Positions 53,986 to 62,689 of a stretch of 64,000 nucleotides of DNA are shown piece by piece (within the stretch, counting starts at the first letter, position 1; each line of letters opens with the position of its first letter). The DNA lies in NCBI RefSeq assembly GCF_003337485.1, contig NZ_QPJJ01000001.1:372001-436000 (forward strand), in the 5' to 3' direction. This DNA comes from Saliterribacillus persicus (lineage in GTDB: Bacteria > Bacillota > Bacilli > Bacillales > Amphibacillaceae). The translations under genes were made by a program, and so were the position numbers. Under the pieces are notes generated by a model. It saw nothing but the letters and a program-made list of their open reading frames with translations, was not told where the DNA came from and did no database searches.

Positions 53986-55719
53986 CTAGCCTTCGATAAT
54001 TTCATCCATACGAGTGGTTACATCGTTTTGCAGTTTTTCTAATAAATGTTCACTCGTTTCTTTCCCAGGACTTTTCACTCCGAAATAACTCTTGATTTTA
54101 GGCTCCGTACCAGATGGTCTAAAGCAAACCCAACTATTATTTTCTAATAAAAATTTCATCACGTTCTCTTTTGGTAAAAGAATTTTTTCACTATCCTTTG
54201 TTTCCACGATTAACCGTTCGCTTGATTGATAATCTTCTATTTTTTCAACACGAAGCCCACCAATTTCTTCGAATGGATTTTCTCTAATTTCTTTCATAAT
54301 GGTAGCAATTTGCTCTGCTCCATCTTTTCCTTTTAGTGTTAGTGATTTCATGCCTTCTAGATAATAACCATGCTTCATATGCAGGGTTTCTAATGCTTCT
54401 AATAAGGTTTTACCTTGCGTCTTCCAGAAACTTGCAACCTCTGAGGCAGCAACTGCAGCCTGCACCGCATCCTTGTCACGAACAAAGTCTCCTAGAAGGT
54501 AACCATAGCTTTCTTCATACCCAAATAAAAAGTGATCGTCTGTTTGATCAAACTCTTTCATTTTTTCACCAATAAATTTAAATCCAGTTAATGTGTCAAT
54601 CGTACCTACATCATAATAATCAGCAACCGCACGACCCATTTCTGTTGTGACTATTGTCTTAATAAGATAACCATTTGCGCGTTCACTTTTATCCGTGTAC
54701 GACAGGGTATAATCAAGTAGCAATGTACCGAGCTGGTTTCCTGTTAATACTTGATAGGAACCACGACCATCCTTTACCGCTACCCCTAAGCGATCTGCAT
54801 CAGGATCTGTACCAATTAATATATCAGCATCGATCTCTTTCCCTTGCTGAATAGCCATTTCAAAAGCTTGATGCTCTTCTGGATTTGGTGAAGCTACCGT
54901 ACTGAACTCTGGATCAGGCTCTGCTTGTTCTTTTACAACATGAATATCTGAAAAACCAGCTTGCTTTAACCCTTTTAAAACAAGGTCATGTGCTGTTCCA
55001 TGTAATGGAGTAAATACGATTTGAAGTGGATCATTTTCTTTTATTTGTTCGCTCGTTTGTTTTTGAATGGTTTTTAGATTAGCTAAATAAGCGGTATCCA
55101 CTTCACTACCAATCCAGTTTAATAGACCTTTTTCTTCTACAGTTGCTTGAGATTCTACTTTTACTTGTAATTCATCCGGAACTTGCTCTACTTTTTCAAT
55201 CACTGCTGCTGCCTCTTCAAGTGGTAATTGCCCACCATCCTCGTTATAGACCTTAAAACCATTATATTCTGGTGGGTTATGGCTAGCGGTAATCATTACA
55301 CCTGCCGCCGCTTGTAAATGACGAACTGCAAATGAAGCAAGCGGAGTTGGGCGAAGTGACTCAAACACATAGGATTTGATGCCATGCGCGCCTAGTACTC
55401 GCGCAGTTTCGACTGCAAACTCTTGTGACATATAACGAGAATCATAAGCCACTGCTACCCCTCTTGCTTTTGCATTTGTTACATTTTCCTCTAAGTATAG
55501 TGCTAAGCCTTCTACAGCTTTTCTGATTGTGTAAATATTCATTCGGTTTGTACCCGGACCAAGCATTCCCCGCATACCACCAGTTCCGAATGTTAAATTT
55601 TTATAAAAAGCATCTTCTAAGTCTTGTTCGTTTTCTGATATTTGTTGCAGTTGTTTTAATAGATCCTCATCTAAAGTCGTGTTTGATGTCCATTTTTTTA
55701 ACGTTTCTTTCCAATCCAT
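53986..55719 (-). CDS. pgcA: Phosphoglucomutase / phosphomannomutase
   Basis: The alpha-D-phosphohexomutase of 577 residues converts glucose 6-phosphate and glucose 1-phosphate, giving precursors for UDP-glucose, teichoic-acid and glycolipid synthesis. The phosphoserine loop is VMITASHNPPEYNGFK near residue 145, the metal site GTDPDADRLG near 305, the sugar loop FGYEESYGYLLGD near 398 and the phosphate-binding RPSGTEPKIKSYFG near 530. It matches PgcA of B. subtilis. AGGAGG precedes the ATG. A short stem AAGGCT/AGCCTT at the stop codon may end transcription. Confidence 0.95.
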   Translation of the reverse strand: MDWKETLKKWTSNTTLDEDLLKQLQQISENEQDLEDAFYKNLTFGTGGMRGMLGPGTNRMNIYTIRKAVEGLALYLEENVTNAKARGVAVAYDSRYMSQEFAVETARVLGAHGIKSYVFESLRPTPLASFAVRHLQAAAGVMITASHNPPEYNGFKVYNEDGGQLPLEEAAAVIEKVEQVPDELQVKVESQATVEEKGLLNWIGSEVDTAYLANLKTIQKQTSEQIKENDPLQIVFTPLHGTAHDLVLKGLKQAGFSDIHVVKEQAEPDPEFSTVASPNPEEHQAFEMAIQQGKEIDADILIGTDPDADRLGVAVKDGRGSYQVLTGNQLGTLLLDYTLSYTDKSERANGYLIKTIVTTEMGRAVADYYDVGTIDTLTGFKFIGEKMKEFDQTDDHFLFGYEESYGYLLGDFVRDKDAVQAAVAASEVASFWKTQGKTLLEALETLHMKHGYYLEGMKSLTLKGKDGAEQIATIMKEIRENPFEEIGGLRVEKIEDYQSSERLIVETKDSEKILLPKENVMKFLLENNSWVCFRPSGTEPKIKSYFGVKSPGKETSEHLLEKLQNDVTTRMDEIIEG

Positions 55720-55906
55720 AAGACGTTCCTCCTATTAGAAATCTTTCTAAATTCTATATTAAATATTATCATAAACGCATACTTTATACGAATAACAAAA
55801 AATCATTTTCCCCTATACTTATTGATATTGTTGCTATTTTATGTGGATTTTTATGGTAAAATAAAAAAAGCTTATCTTATACAAAAAAAGAAGGTTGGGA
55901 TATCTG

Positions 55907-56989
55907 TTGTTAGAGAAAAAAAGCATTCGAATACTCATTACACTTATACTATTGTTTCTACTTATCTACCTCATTTCCATTACGTCATTCGTCTTTCAGC
56001 CGTTAGGTGCCTATTTAACGGCTATTGCAGTGCCGATTATTGGAGCCGGTGCTATTTTTTATGTAACAAACCCTCTCGTTAATTGGTTAGAAAAAAAGAA
56101 AGTTCCGCGCATTGGTGGTACCGGGATTGTATTTTTGATCATTGTCTTAGTTATTATGATTTCTGTTACCATTATCGCACCAATTGTGCAACGTCAATTT
56201 TCAAATCTAATTGATAATATACCAGCAATGGTTGAGACAACTCAAAAATTTATAAATATGTGGCAGGATAATCAAAACATTATTCCTTCTCAACTTGATG
56301 ATACGGTACAGCGTATTACCGGAAATTTAGATAGTTATGCAGAGACCATCACTACCTTTATTATTGATCTGATTGGGCAAATTTTCAGCTTTGTTTTTGC
56401 ATTTTTCCTGATTCCATTCTTTTTGTTTTTCATGTTAAAGGATGGGCATAAATTTGTTCCTTTTGTCTCTCAATTTTTAAGTAAGCATAAGGCTAAAAGC
56501 TTTAAGGAATTAACTGCAGACATTAATCACACATTATCATCCTTTATACAAGGTCAATTCATTGTAAGTCTCTGTGTTGGTGTCATGCTTTATATAGGTT
56601 ACTTCATTATTGATCTTGATTATTCTTTAACACTTGCGTTATTTGCGATCATTATGAATTTCATCCCTTTTATAGGACCTTTTTTATCTGCTATTCCCGC
56701 TGTGATCGTAGGATTTTTCCAGGATCCGATCATGGTTGTCTGGGTCATTCTTGTAATGGTTATTGCGCAGCAAATTGAAGGAAATTTCATTTCTCCTAAT
56801 ATTATGGGGAGAGCGCTATCGATCCATCCCCTAACCGTTATTACGCTTATTTTAGCGGCTGGTGGCATAGCAGGTTTTCTTGGATTACTGTTTATTATTC
56901 CAGCATATGCTGTAGTAAAAGCAGTGGTTGCTCACTTTTATCATGAATGGCAAAAGAAACAACCTGGAAATGATCCAAATATATTTTAA
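55907..56989 (+). CDS. AI-2E family transporter
   Basis: The protein of about 360 residues has the AI-2E (TqsA/PerM/YdbI) plan: two or three N-terminal helices, an amphipathic central region (RQFSNLIDNIPAMVETTQKF), then FVFAFFLIPFFLFFMLKDGH and five C-terminal helices with NFIPFIGPFLSAIPAVIVGF and EGNFISPNIMGRALSIHPLT. Members export autoinducer-2 or act as sodium(potassium)/proton antiporters; which role applies is unknown. No ATG is available near the start; TTG at 55907 is my best choice (AAGG 12 bases upstream), with TTG 55895 possible. Confidence 0.83.
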   Translation: MLEKKSIRILITLILLFLLIYLISITSFVFQPLGAYLTAIAVPIIGAGAIFYVTNPLVNWLEKKKVPRIGGTGIVFLIIVLVIMISVTIIAPIVQRQFSNLIDNIPAMVETTQKFINMWQDNQNIIPSQLDDTVQRITGNLDSYAETITTFIIDLIGQIFSFVFAFFLIPFFLFFMLKDGHKFVPFVSQFLSKHKAKSFKELTADINHTLSSFIQGQFIVSLCVGVMLYIGYFIIDLDYSLTLALFAIIMNFIPFIGPFLSAIPAVIVGFFQDPIMVVWVILVMVIAQQIEGNFISPNIMGRALSIHPLTVITLILAAGGIAGFLGLLFIIPAYAVVKAVVAHFYHEWQKKQPGNDPNIF

Positions 56990-57000
56990 AAAATAATCTA

Positions 57001-57035
57001 AAAAACTTCCTTAAGCTATGCCTAAGGAAGTTTTT
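57001..57035 (+). terminator. Bidirectional terminator between the AI-2E and dctP genes
   Basis: AAAAACTTCCTTA and TAAGGAAGTTTTT are perfect arms around nine bases. It is placed 12 bp from either gene. Confidence 0.95.
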
Positions 57036-57047
57036 TAATGTTAATGA

Positions 57048-58181
57048 TTATTCACCTGTAACTTCTGCAATTTCTTCTTCTAGCTTATCAAGAATTGCAC
57101 CATCTACTTCTGAAACTTCAGAACGATAGAAATCATATACTGGTGTAGCTAATTCCACAAATGCTTGACGGTCTTCCTCAGTAAGCTCAATGATTTCTGT
57201 TGCATTCTCGGTATCTTCTTCAATTGCAGTTAAAGCTTCTTCGTTTTGACGTTTTTGCTCATCAAATACCCAGCTTTGCATTTCTTCTACTGTTTCATCA
57301 ATTACTGATTTTACATTGTCATCTAAACCATTATACCAATCCGTATTAACCGTAGTCATTGCAACATAGTTATTGTGACTAGATAAAGTAAGTGTATCTT
57401 GTACTTCATGGAACCCGGCAGAGTTAATGAAGAAAAGTGGGTTTTCTTGACCATCAACAGTACCTTGGTCTAACCCTGTGTATAATTCTCCCCAGCTAAG
57501 TGCTTGAACTTCTGCGCCATAAGCGTTATAAGCTTCACGCATTAATGGAGATTCTTGTACACGCATGTTGAATCCTTCAAAATCTGATGGTGCAGAGATA
57601 CCATTGTTACTAGTCCAGTTCATTGCACCCTCTGTCCAATATGCAAGTGGTGTAATACTGTGTTCTTCATAACGTTCTCTTAAATCTGTGTTTAATGCTT
57701 CACTCGTATTTAAGATTTCTTGCGTTTGTTCTTGGTCCTCTGGGAACAAGAAATGTAATGAGAAAAGTTGTCCTTCTACTACTTGCCCACCTGTGAAACC
57801 TGGTGACATTACAGCAAGCTCAACTGCACCTTGTTGTAAAGATTGTGCTTGGTCAACTTCACTACCAAGTCCACCAAATTCGTAAGGTGTTACTTCAATT
57901 TGACCACCTGTTTTTTCATCAATACGATTTGCAAATTCTGCAGCATACTCATATTGTACTTCTCCAGGAAGTTCCTCTGTAACAAAACGCCATTCTTGCG
58001 CTTCAAAGTCTCCTGCTGCTTCTTCTCCGCCTTCAGAACCTTCATCAGTTCCTTCTTCTGTTCCTGTATCTTCCCCTGATGTATCTTCTGTACCTTCTTC
58101 GTCATCTCCGCCACATGCCACTAGCAAGAAGCTAAGTGCCAATACGGAAAATAATGCTAACCATAGTTTTTTGTTAAAAAT
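57048..58181 (-). CDS. dctP: TRAP transporter solute-binding lipoprotein
   Basis: This extracytoplasmic binding protein captures a carboxylate and delivers it to the DctQM permease. A lipoprotein signal ending LLVAC (lipid cysteine at residue 23) precedes a very acidic linker (DDEEGTEDTSGEDTGTEEGT and on) and the DctP domain with EYAAEFANRIDEKTGGQIEV, the carboxylate-binding arginine in FNMRVQESPLMREAYNAYGA and GTVDGQENP. No ATG, GTG or TTG begins a full signal peptide. An ATT at 58181, eight bases after AGGGGG, gives MFNKKLWLALFSVLALSFLL, an ideal signal. The TTG at 58142 would delete the charged n-region. I use ATT; treat the start as tentative. Confidence 0.85.
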   Translation of the reverse strand: MFNKKLWLALFSVLALSFLLVACGGDDEEGTEDTSGEDTGTEEGTDEGSEGGEEAAGDFEAQEWRFVTEELPGEVQYEYAAEFANRIDEKTGGQIEVTPYEFGGLGSEVDQAQSLQQGAVELAVMSPGFTGGQVVEGQLFSLHFLFPEDQEQTQEILNTSEALNTDLRERYEEHSITPLAYWTEGAMNWTSNNGISAPSDFEGFNMRVQESPLMREAYNAYGAEVQALSWGELYTGLDQGTVDGQENPLFFINSAGFHEVQDTLTLSSHNNYVAMTTVNTDWYNGLDDNVKSVIDETVEEMQSWVFDEQKRQNEEALTAIEEDTENATEIIELTEEDRQAFVELATPVYDFYRSEVSEVDGAILDKLEEEIAEVTGE

Positions 58182-58257
58182 GGTGATTACCCCCTATTAT
58201 AATTTTTTACATTTATATCAAGGAGCTAAAGTTTCCTTCAACTCTCTTAATAACACA

Positions 58258-59529
58258 TTAAATCAAGATTAACGATAGTTCTTCAAAGAATATTAACAAA
58301 ATTCCAATAACTAACAATATCGCTATAAATGGTGGTGTACTTTTAATTACTTCTAAATATGGCCGCTTAAACACGGCACTTGCGGTAAATATATCGACCC
58401 CAAACGGCGGTGTTGCTGAACCTAATGCTGCTTGGAAGGTAACGATAATACCTAAGTGAATTAAATCTATACCAGCTGCTTGTGCTGCTGGGACAAAGAT
58501 TGGTGTTAAAATTAAGATAACTACAATCGGGTCGACAAACATACACCCGACGAAGAAAAATAAACTAACCATTAATAAAACATAGATCGCACTAGGATCT
58601 GTCCCTAATACCGCTTCTGTTATTTGCTGAGGAATCCTTGCATAACCCAGCACCCAAGTAAATACTTGCCCACCAGCCACTAAAATAAATACGGCTGAGG
58701 TTACGAGCCCAGTAGAAAGAGCAATCTTTGGAATATTTTTAAGCGGAATGGTTTTAAATATAAAAACCTCTAAAATAAACGCATATAATACAGAAATACC
58801 TGATGCTTCAACAGGTGTGAAAATACCTGTATATATACCTCCAATTATTACCACTGGAAATCCAAGAGGTAACAAGGCTTTACGCGTAAAAGCCAATCTT
58901 TCTGGCCAAGTAACACGGTTTGCCAATGGAATGTCTTTAACCTTTGCATAAATTACACTATATAGTGCAAACGATAAAAACACCATTAAACCTGGAATTA
59001 TTCCTGCAATAAACAAATCTCCAACAGAAACCCCTGACCCAGCTGCTAATGCATAAATAATCATTCCAATACTTGGCGGAATAAGAAGTGCTGCATCACT
59101 GGAGTTGATAATAAGTGCCATTGCACTGGAATCTTTATAGCCAATTTTCAATAATCGTTCTCTCATTGGTCGTCCTACAGCAACCACCGTTGCTTGTGTC
59201 GACCCAGAAATAGCCCCAAACATTGTACATGCAGCCGCTGTTGTTACCGCATAACCTCCGCGAAGATGGCCAACAAAAGAGCCAATAAAATCGAGTAATC
59301 GATTGGAAGTTTTACCAGACGTCATAATGTCTGCTGCGAATATAAATAGCGGTACAGCTAATAAAACCGGGGATTCTATCCCTGTTACTAATTGCTTCAT
59401 CAATAAATCCATGTTTACCATTGGGTTGTAAATAAACATAATCACGAGTGGTGCTACAATCAATGGGATCATCATTGGAAAATTTAAAAATAGCAATATA
59501 ATCATTATCGATAAAAGTGTCGTTAACAT
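58258..59529 (-). CDS. dctM: TRAP transporter large permease DctM
   Basis: The 423-residue protein with about 12 membrane helices is the sodium-driven translocating subunit of a TRAP transporter. Family features are LLMKQLVTGIESPVLLAVPL, FAADIMTSGKTSNRLLDFIG, AACTMFGAISGSTQATVVAV and IINSSDAALLIPPSIGMIIY. It lies between dctQ and dctP with about 35 and 76 bp gaps, so the three form one operon in the order Q-M-P. The substrate is probably an organic acid; it cannot be resolved from sequence. Confidence 0.94.
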   Translation of the reverse strand: MLTTLLSIMIILLFLNFPMMIPLIVAPLVIMFIYNPMVNMDLLMKQLVTGIESPVLLAVPLFIFAADIMTSGKTSNRLLDFIGSFVGHLRGGYAVTTAAACTMFGAISGSTQATVVAVGRPMRERLLKIGYKDSSAMALIINSSDAALLIPPSIGMIIYALAAGSGVSVGDLFIAGIIPGLMVFLSFALYSVIYAKVKDIPLANRVTWPERLAFTRKALLPLGFPVVIIGGIYTGIFTPVEASGISVLYAFILEVFIFKTIPLKNIPKIALSTGLVTSAVFILVAGGQVFTWVLGYARIPQQITEAVLGTDPSAIYVLLMVSLFFFVGCMFVDPIVVILILTPIFVPAAQAAGIDLIHLGIIVTFQAALGSATPPFGVDIFTASAVFKRPYLEVIKSTPPFIAILLVIGILLIFFEELSLILI

Positions 59530-59563
59530 ATCGGTTTCCTCTCTATCCCTGAATCCATATTGT

Positions 59564-60133
59564 TTATACAGATATATCTTCTAATTTTATATCTTTATCT
59601 TTTTCATCATTGTAATCAACGGCATCGATACCCAAATAAACCTTATCCTTCGCTTTGGCGGTAAAGTTAACAATCGTATTTCTAATAAACTGAATTCCTG
59701 CCATGAAGAATCCAACCGGTATAAAGATATACATAATATATCGTGGTATAGCTAAAGCAGATGTGATAGAACCTGTTTCATATTCGAAAATTAAAAATTG
59801 ATAAGAATAATAAGCGAGTACAAACATAACAACTGCTGTCAACGCATTGATTATAATCATTAATATCTTTCGAATTTTAAAAGGTGCAAAATCATAAAAT
59901 GCGGACATGCTGATATGTCTTCCTTTTCGAGCTGCATAGGAAAGCCCCATAAAAGTAGCAACAACTACGGCGAACAAACTGACTTCATATGCAAAATAGA
60001 AGGCACCTGATTTAAAAACCTCACGAGCTATGACATTACCGACAATCATAACTGAGATTAATATGATAGCAAAACTTAAAATAAATTCTTCTAGCTTCAT
60101 AATCATCCAATCAATGGTTTTAAAGATTTTCAA
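59564..60133 (-). CDS. dctQ: TRAP transporter small permease DctQ
   Basis: The 189-residue, four-helix protein is the small membrane subunit of the TRAP system. It has LEEFILSFAIILISVMIVGN, the conserved VIAREVF, and YAARKGRHISMSAFYDFAP with the GRHI motif of DctQ proteins. The TTG at 60133 follows GGAGG at about ten bases; the ATG at 60154 has no ribosome site and runs through the one used here. It is the first gene of dctQMP. The 310-bp gap upstream (60155-60466) shows nothing I can name. Confidence 0.9.
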   Translation of the reverse strand: MKIFKTIDWMIMKLEEFILSFAIILISVMIVGNVIAREVFKSGAFYFAYEVSLFAVVVATFMGLSYAARKGRHISMSAFYDFAPFKIRKILMIIINALTAVVMFVLAYYSYQFLIFEYETGSITSALAIPRYIMYIFIPVGFFMAGIQFIRNTIVNFTAKAKDKVYLGIDAVDYNDEKDKDIKLEDISV

Positions 60134-60466
60134 GTTATCTTTCCCTCCCTTCATTTAAAAGTTTGTATAATAACGCACAATAAACAGTTACCCTTCATGT
60201 TACAAAAGTATTTCAATCATTACAAATTTACTATACCCGCATTTGGAACAAATAAACGACATATTTGCTTATTAAAAAAAAGATACGTATTAATCATGTA
60301 TATATAATACTGTATACTTTGATTTATTCTTTTATCCTTAAAATTCATTGTTCTAATCCTCTTATTTTTAGAAAAAATGACTTAATACCATGAATACTTG
60401 CGCTCGTTTTCTGAATTGTATAGGATAGAATTATAAATGAGGTTGATAAATTGAGGTGAAGTATTG

Positions 60467-60631
60467 ATGGACCAAAACACGGAAGAAAAAATAGCAGAAT
60501 TAAAATCAGATTATGTTCGAATCTCACAGGATCTTGAAAAATTAGATAGTGTTGGTGGCAACACTGAAAATGCCGAGAAACAATTAGCTATGATTGAAGA
60601 AGAAATTTCTAAATTAAGAAAACAAGGTTAG
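60467..60631 (+). CDS. SE1832 family small coiled-coil protein
   Basis: The 54-residue protein MDQNTEEKIAELKSDYVRIS, then QDLEKLDSVGGNTENAEKQL and AMIEEEISKLRKQG, is almost entirely charged helix with heptad-like leucines and isoleucines and a central GGN turn, so it is likely a helical hairpin. It fits the SE1832 family of unknown function in Firmicutes. GAGGTGA precedes the ATG. Its stop codon lies inside the following terminator stem. Confidence 0.8.
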   Translation: MDQNTEEKIAELKSDYVRISQDLEKLDSVGGNTENAEKQLAMIEEEISKLRKQG

Positions 60632-60655
60632 CTGGGTTCAGCTAACCTTGTTTTT
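60621..60655 (+). terminator. Bidirectional terminator after the SE1832-type gene
   Basis: AACAAGGTTAGCT and AGCTAACCTTGTT are perfect arms around GGGTTC and are followed by TTTAATT. The left arm contains the stop codon at 60629-60631; the right side meets the antiporter stop. Confidence 0.93.
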
Positions 60656-62510
60656 AATTACTTTCACTTTTGTTTGTCTCTCTTTCACTTAACTTTTCTC
60701 TAATTTTATTAAATTCTTTACTAGGTGGAGTTAAACTAATAATTTTATCTCCTGCTACAGCATTTATCTCTAAATCCTCTGTCACAAATTCAATTTGGTT
60801 CGATTGCTTGATAACTAACAGAACAATTGTCTGATGTTCTCTGTCGTTTTTATAGGCATCAATATCGTATTGTTTCGTTAACGTCGTCGTTCTAAAAACA
60901 TAACCACTATTTATCTTATAGATTAAATCCTCTAACCCATCTTCTTTACTAAACAAGACGCGTCCACCAATGGTATGGTCAATATTTTCTACTGCGTCCC
61001 CACTATGACTCTGTGTTGATAACCGGTAGACGTTATTTCGTCCAAAGTCCGGCACGAAGGTAGAACACACCAAGGCGTTATACGAATCAAATTCAGTAGC
61101 ACTTACTAAGTAATCATAAGGTGTAAAATCAATGGAGTATTCTGTTTGCTCTGATAAGATCTCACAATGACCAGAGGTGACACCTTCTTTTCTTGCTTTA
61201 GATAACTTTTCCCAAGAAGAATCGGTTACAATCGTCGGTATCTTTAATTCTTCTAAGAGCTTCGCAAGAGAGACTGAGAATCGGTTACTACCAACAATAA
61301 TCACGCCTGGTTTTCCTTCTGAGGATAAGCCTAGCTTTTTCGCCAACCACCCAATTGAGAAGCCATGAATTACAACTGTTGAGAATACTAAAGCAAAGGT
61401 AAGCGGAGTGACAATAGATGCCCCTTCAAATCCAGCATCAGCAAGAACGGATGCAAAATAACTAGCAACGGTTAATGCAACGATACCTCGTGGAGCAATC
61501 CAACCAACCAATGTTTTTTCTTGTTTAGACAAATCCGTACCAAAAGTCGATAGGAAAATTGATAAGGGTCTAACTACAAAAAGCATTAAAATAACAAATG
61601 CAATAATTTCAGGTCTAAACACCTCTAAAAGCGTCTCACGCGTTAGAGAAGCAGTAAGTAAGATAAAGACTGTGGAAATAAGCAAAATAGAGATATTTTC
61701 TTTAAAATGGCGCATATCTTTAATTGACGATATCCCTAAGTTTGCTAAGGTTATCCCCATTGCAGTTACTGCTAATAATCCTGTTTCGTGCTTTACTTCA
61801 TCTGCTATTGTAAAACATGCTATAACCGTACCAAACACTACCGGTGATTTTAGGAATTCAGGGATATACCCTTCTTCAAACATCCAGCCAATTCCTTTAC
61901 CGAATAAATATCCTAAAAACACTGCAAAAATAGATGCTAGAAAGAAAAGAAGTAAAGCAGTAAAATCACGACCATCTGCTGATAAAAAGATGATAATCTC
62001 AAAAGCAAATAGAGCTACTAATGCTCCAAACGGATCTACAATAATCCCTTCCCATTTCAATATTTTTGCTGGTGTTGGTTTTAGCTTCGATTGCCTAAGG
62101 AGTGGTAAAATAACAGTAGGACCTGTTACAATTAAAATTCCTCCAATTACAAAGGCCACTGCCCAGGACATGCCAGCAACATAATGTGCTGTTAATGAAC
62201 CAAGAATCCATGCTAGAAATGCCCCAAAGGTTACAATTCTAAAAACAGGCTTTCCAAGGCCTCTTACCTCTTTAAAGTTTAAATTTAAACTTCCTTCAAA
62301 TAATATAATCGCAACCGCAATCGAAATAAACGGTCGGTATAAATCACCAAAATCCTCTTCTGGATTTATCAAATGAAATATCGGTCCCGCTAAAAGACCT
62401 GCTATAGACATAACAACGATAGCGGGTAGGCGAAACCGCCAAGCAATCCACTGGGAGCCAATACCAAGTGTTGCAATAAGCATAAATACTAATAATAATG
62501 AATCTATCAT
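60654..62510 (-). CDS. CPA family cation/proton antiporter with TrkA-type domain
   Basis: The 618-residue protein begins with an Na+/H+ exchanger domain of about 13 helices (LAGPIFHLINPEEDF, AVAIILFEGSLNLNFKEV, the ion-binding TGPTVILPLLRQS and WEGIIVDPFGAL with the key aspartate). From about residue 395 a Rossmann domain follows, GVIIVGSNRFSVSLAKLLEE, then a TrkA-C-like end (LEINAVAGDKIISLTPP). This NhaP2-like plan suggests nucleotide gating of sodium or potassium export. AGGAGGGGG precedes the ATG. It suits a salt- or alkali-exposed organism. Confidence 0.9.
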   Translation of the reverse strand: MIDSLLLVFMLIATLGIGSQWIAWRFRLPAIVVMSIAGLLAGPIFHLINPEEDFGDLYRPFISIAVAIILFEGSLNLNFKEVRGLGKPVFRIVTFGAFLAWILGSLTAHYVAGMSWAVAFVIGGILIVTGPTVILPLLRQSKLKPTPAKILKWEGIIVDPFGALVALFAFEIIIFLSADGRDFTALLLFFLASIFAVFLGYLFGKGIGWMFEEGYIPEFLKSPVVFGTVIACFTIADEVKHETGLLAVTAMGITLANLGISSIKDMRHFKENISILLISTVFILLTASLTRETLLEVFRPEIIAFVILMLFVVRPLSIFLSTFGTDLSKQEKTLVGWIAPRGIVALTVASYFASVLADAGFEGASIVTPLTFALVFSTVVIHGFSIGWLAKKLGLSSEGKPGVIIVGSNRFSVSLAKLLEELKIPTIVTDSSWEKLSKARKEGVTSGHCEILSEQTEYSIDFTPYDYLVSATEFDSYNALVCSTFVPDFGRNNVYRLSTQSHSGDAVENIDHTIGGRVLFSKEDGLEDLIYKINSGYVFRTTTLTKQYDIDAYKNDREHQTIVLLVIKQSNQIEFVTEDLEINAVAGDKIISLTPPSKEFNKIREKLSERETNKSESN

Positions 62511-62689
62511 CTAACTCCCCCTCCTGCTTTCTCTCTAAAACCCACGTTCGAATTTATAGCATAAGTTTATAGTTAACTGTAAGTGAAGTAAATAGTTTTG
62601 CACAAGATAACTCTTTATTTTTATTCAACAAAATTACTACCTATTCGTGTTAAAATAATCAAATAGAATAGTTTAAAAGGATGTATACG

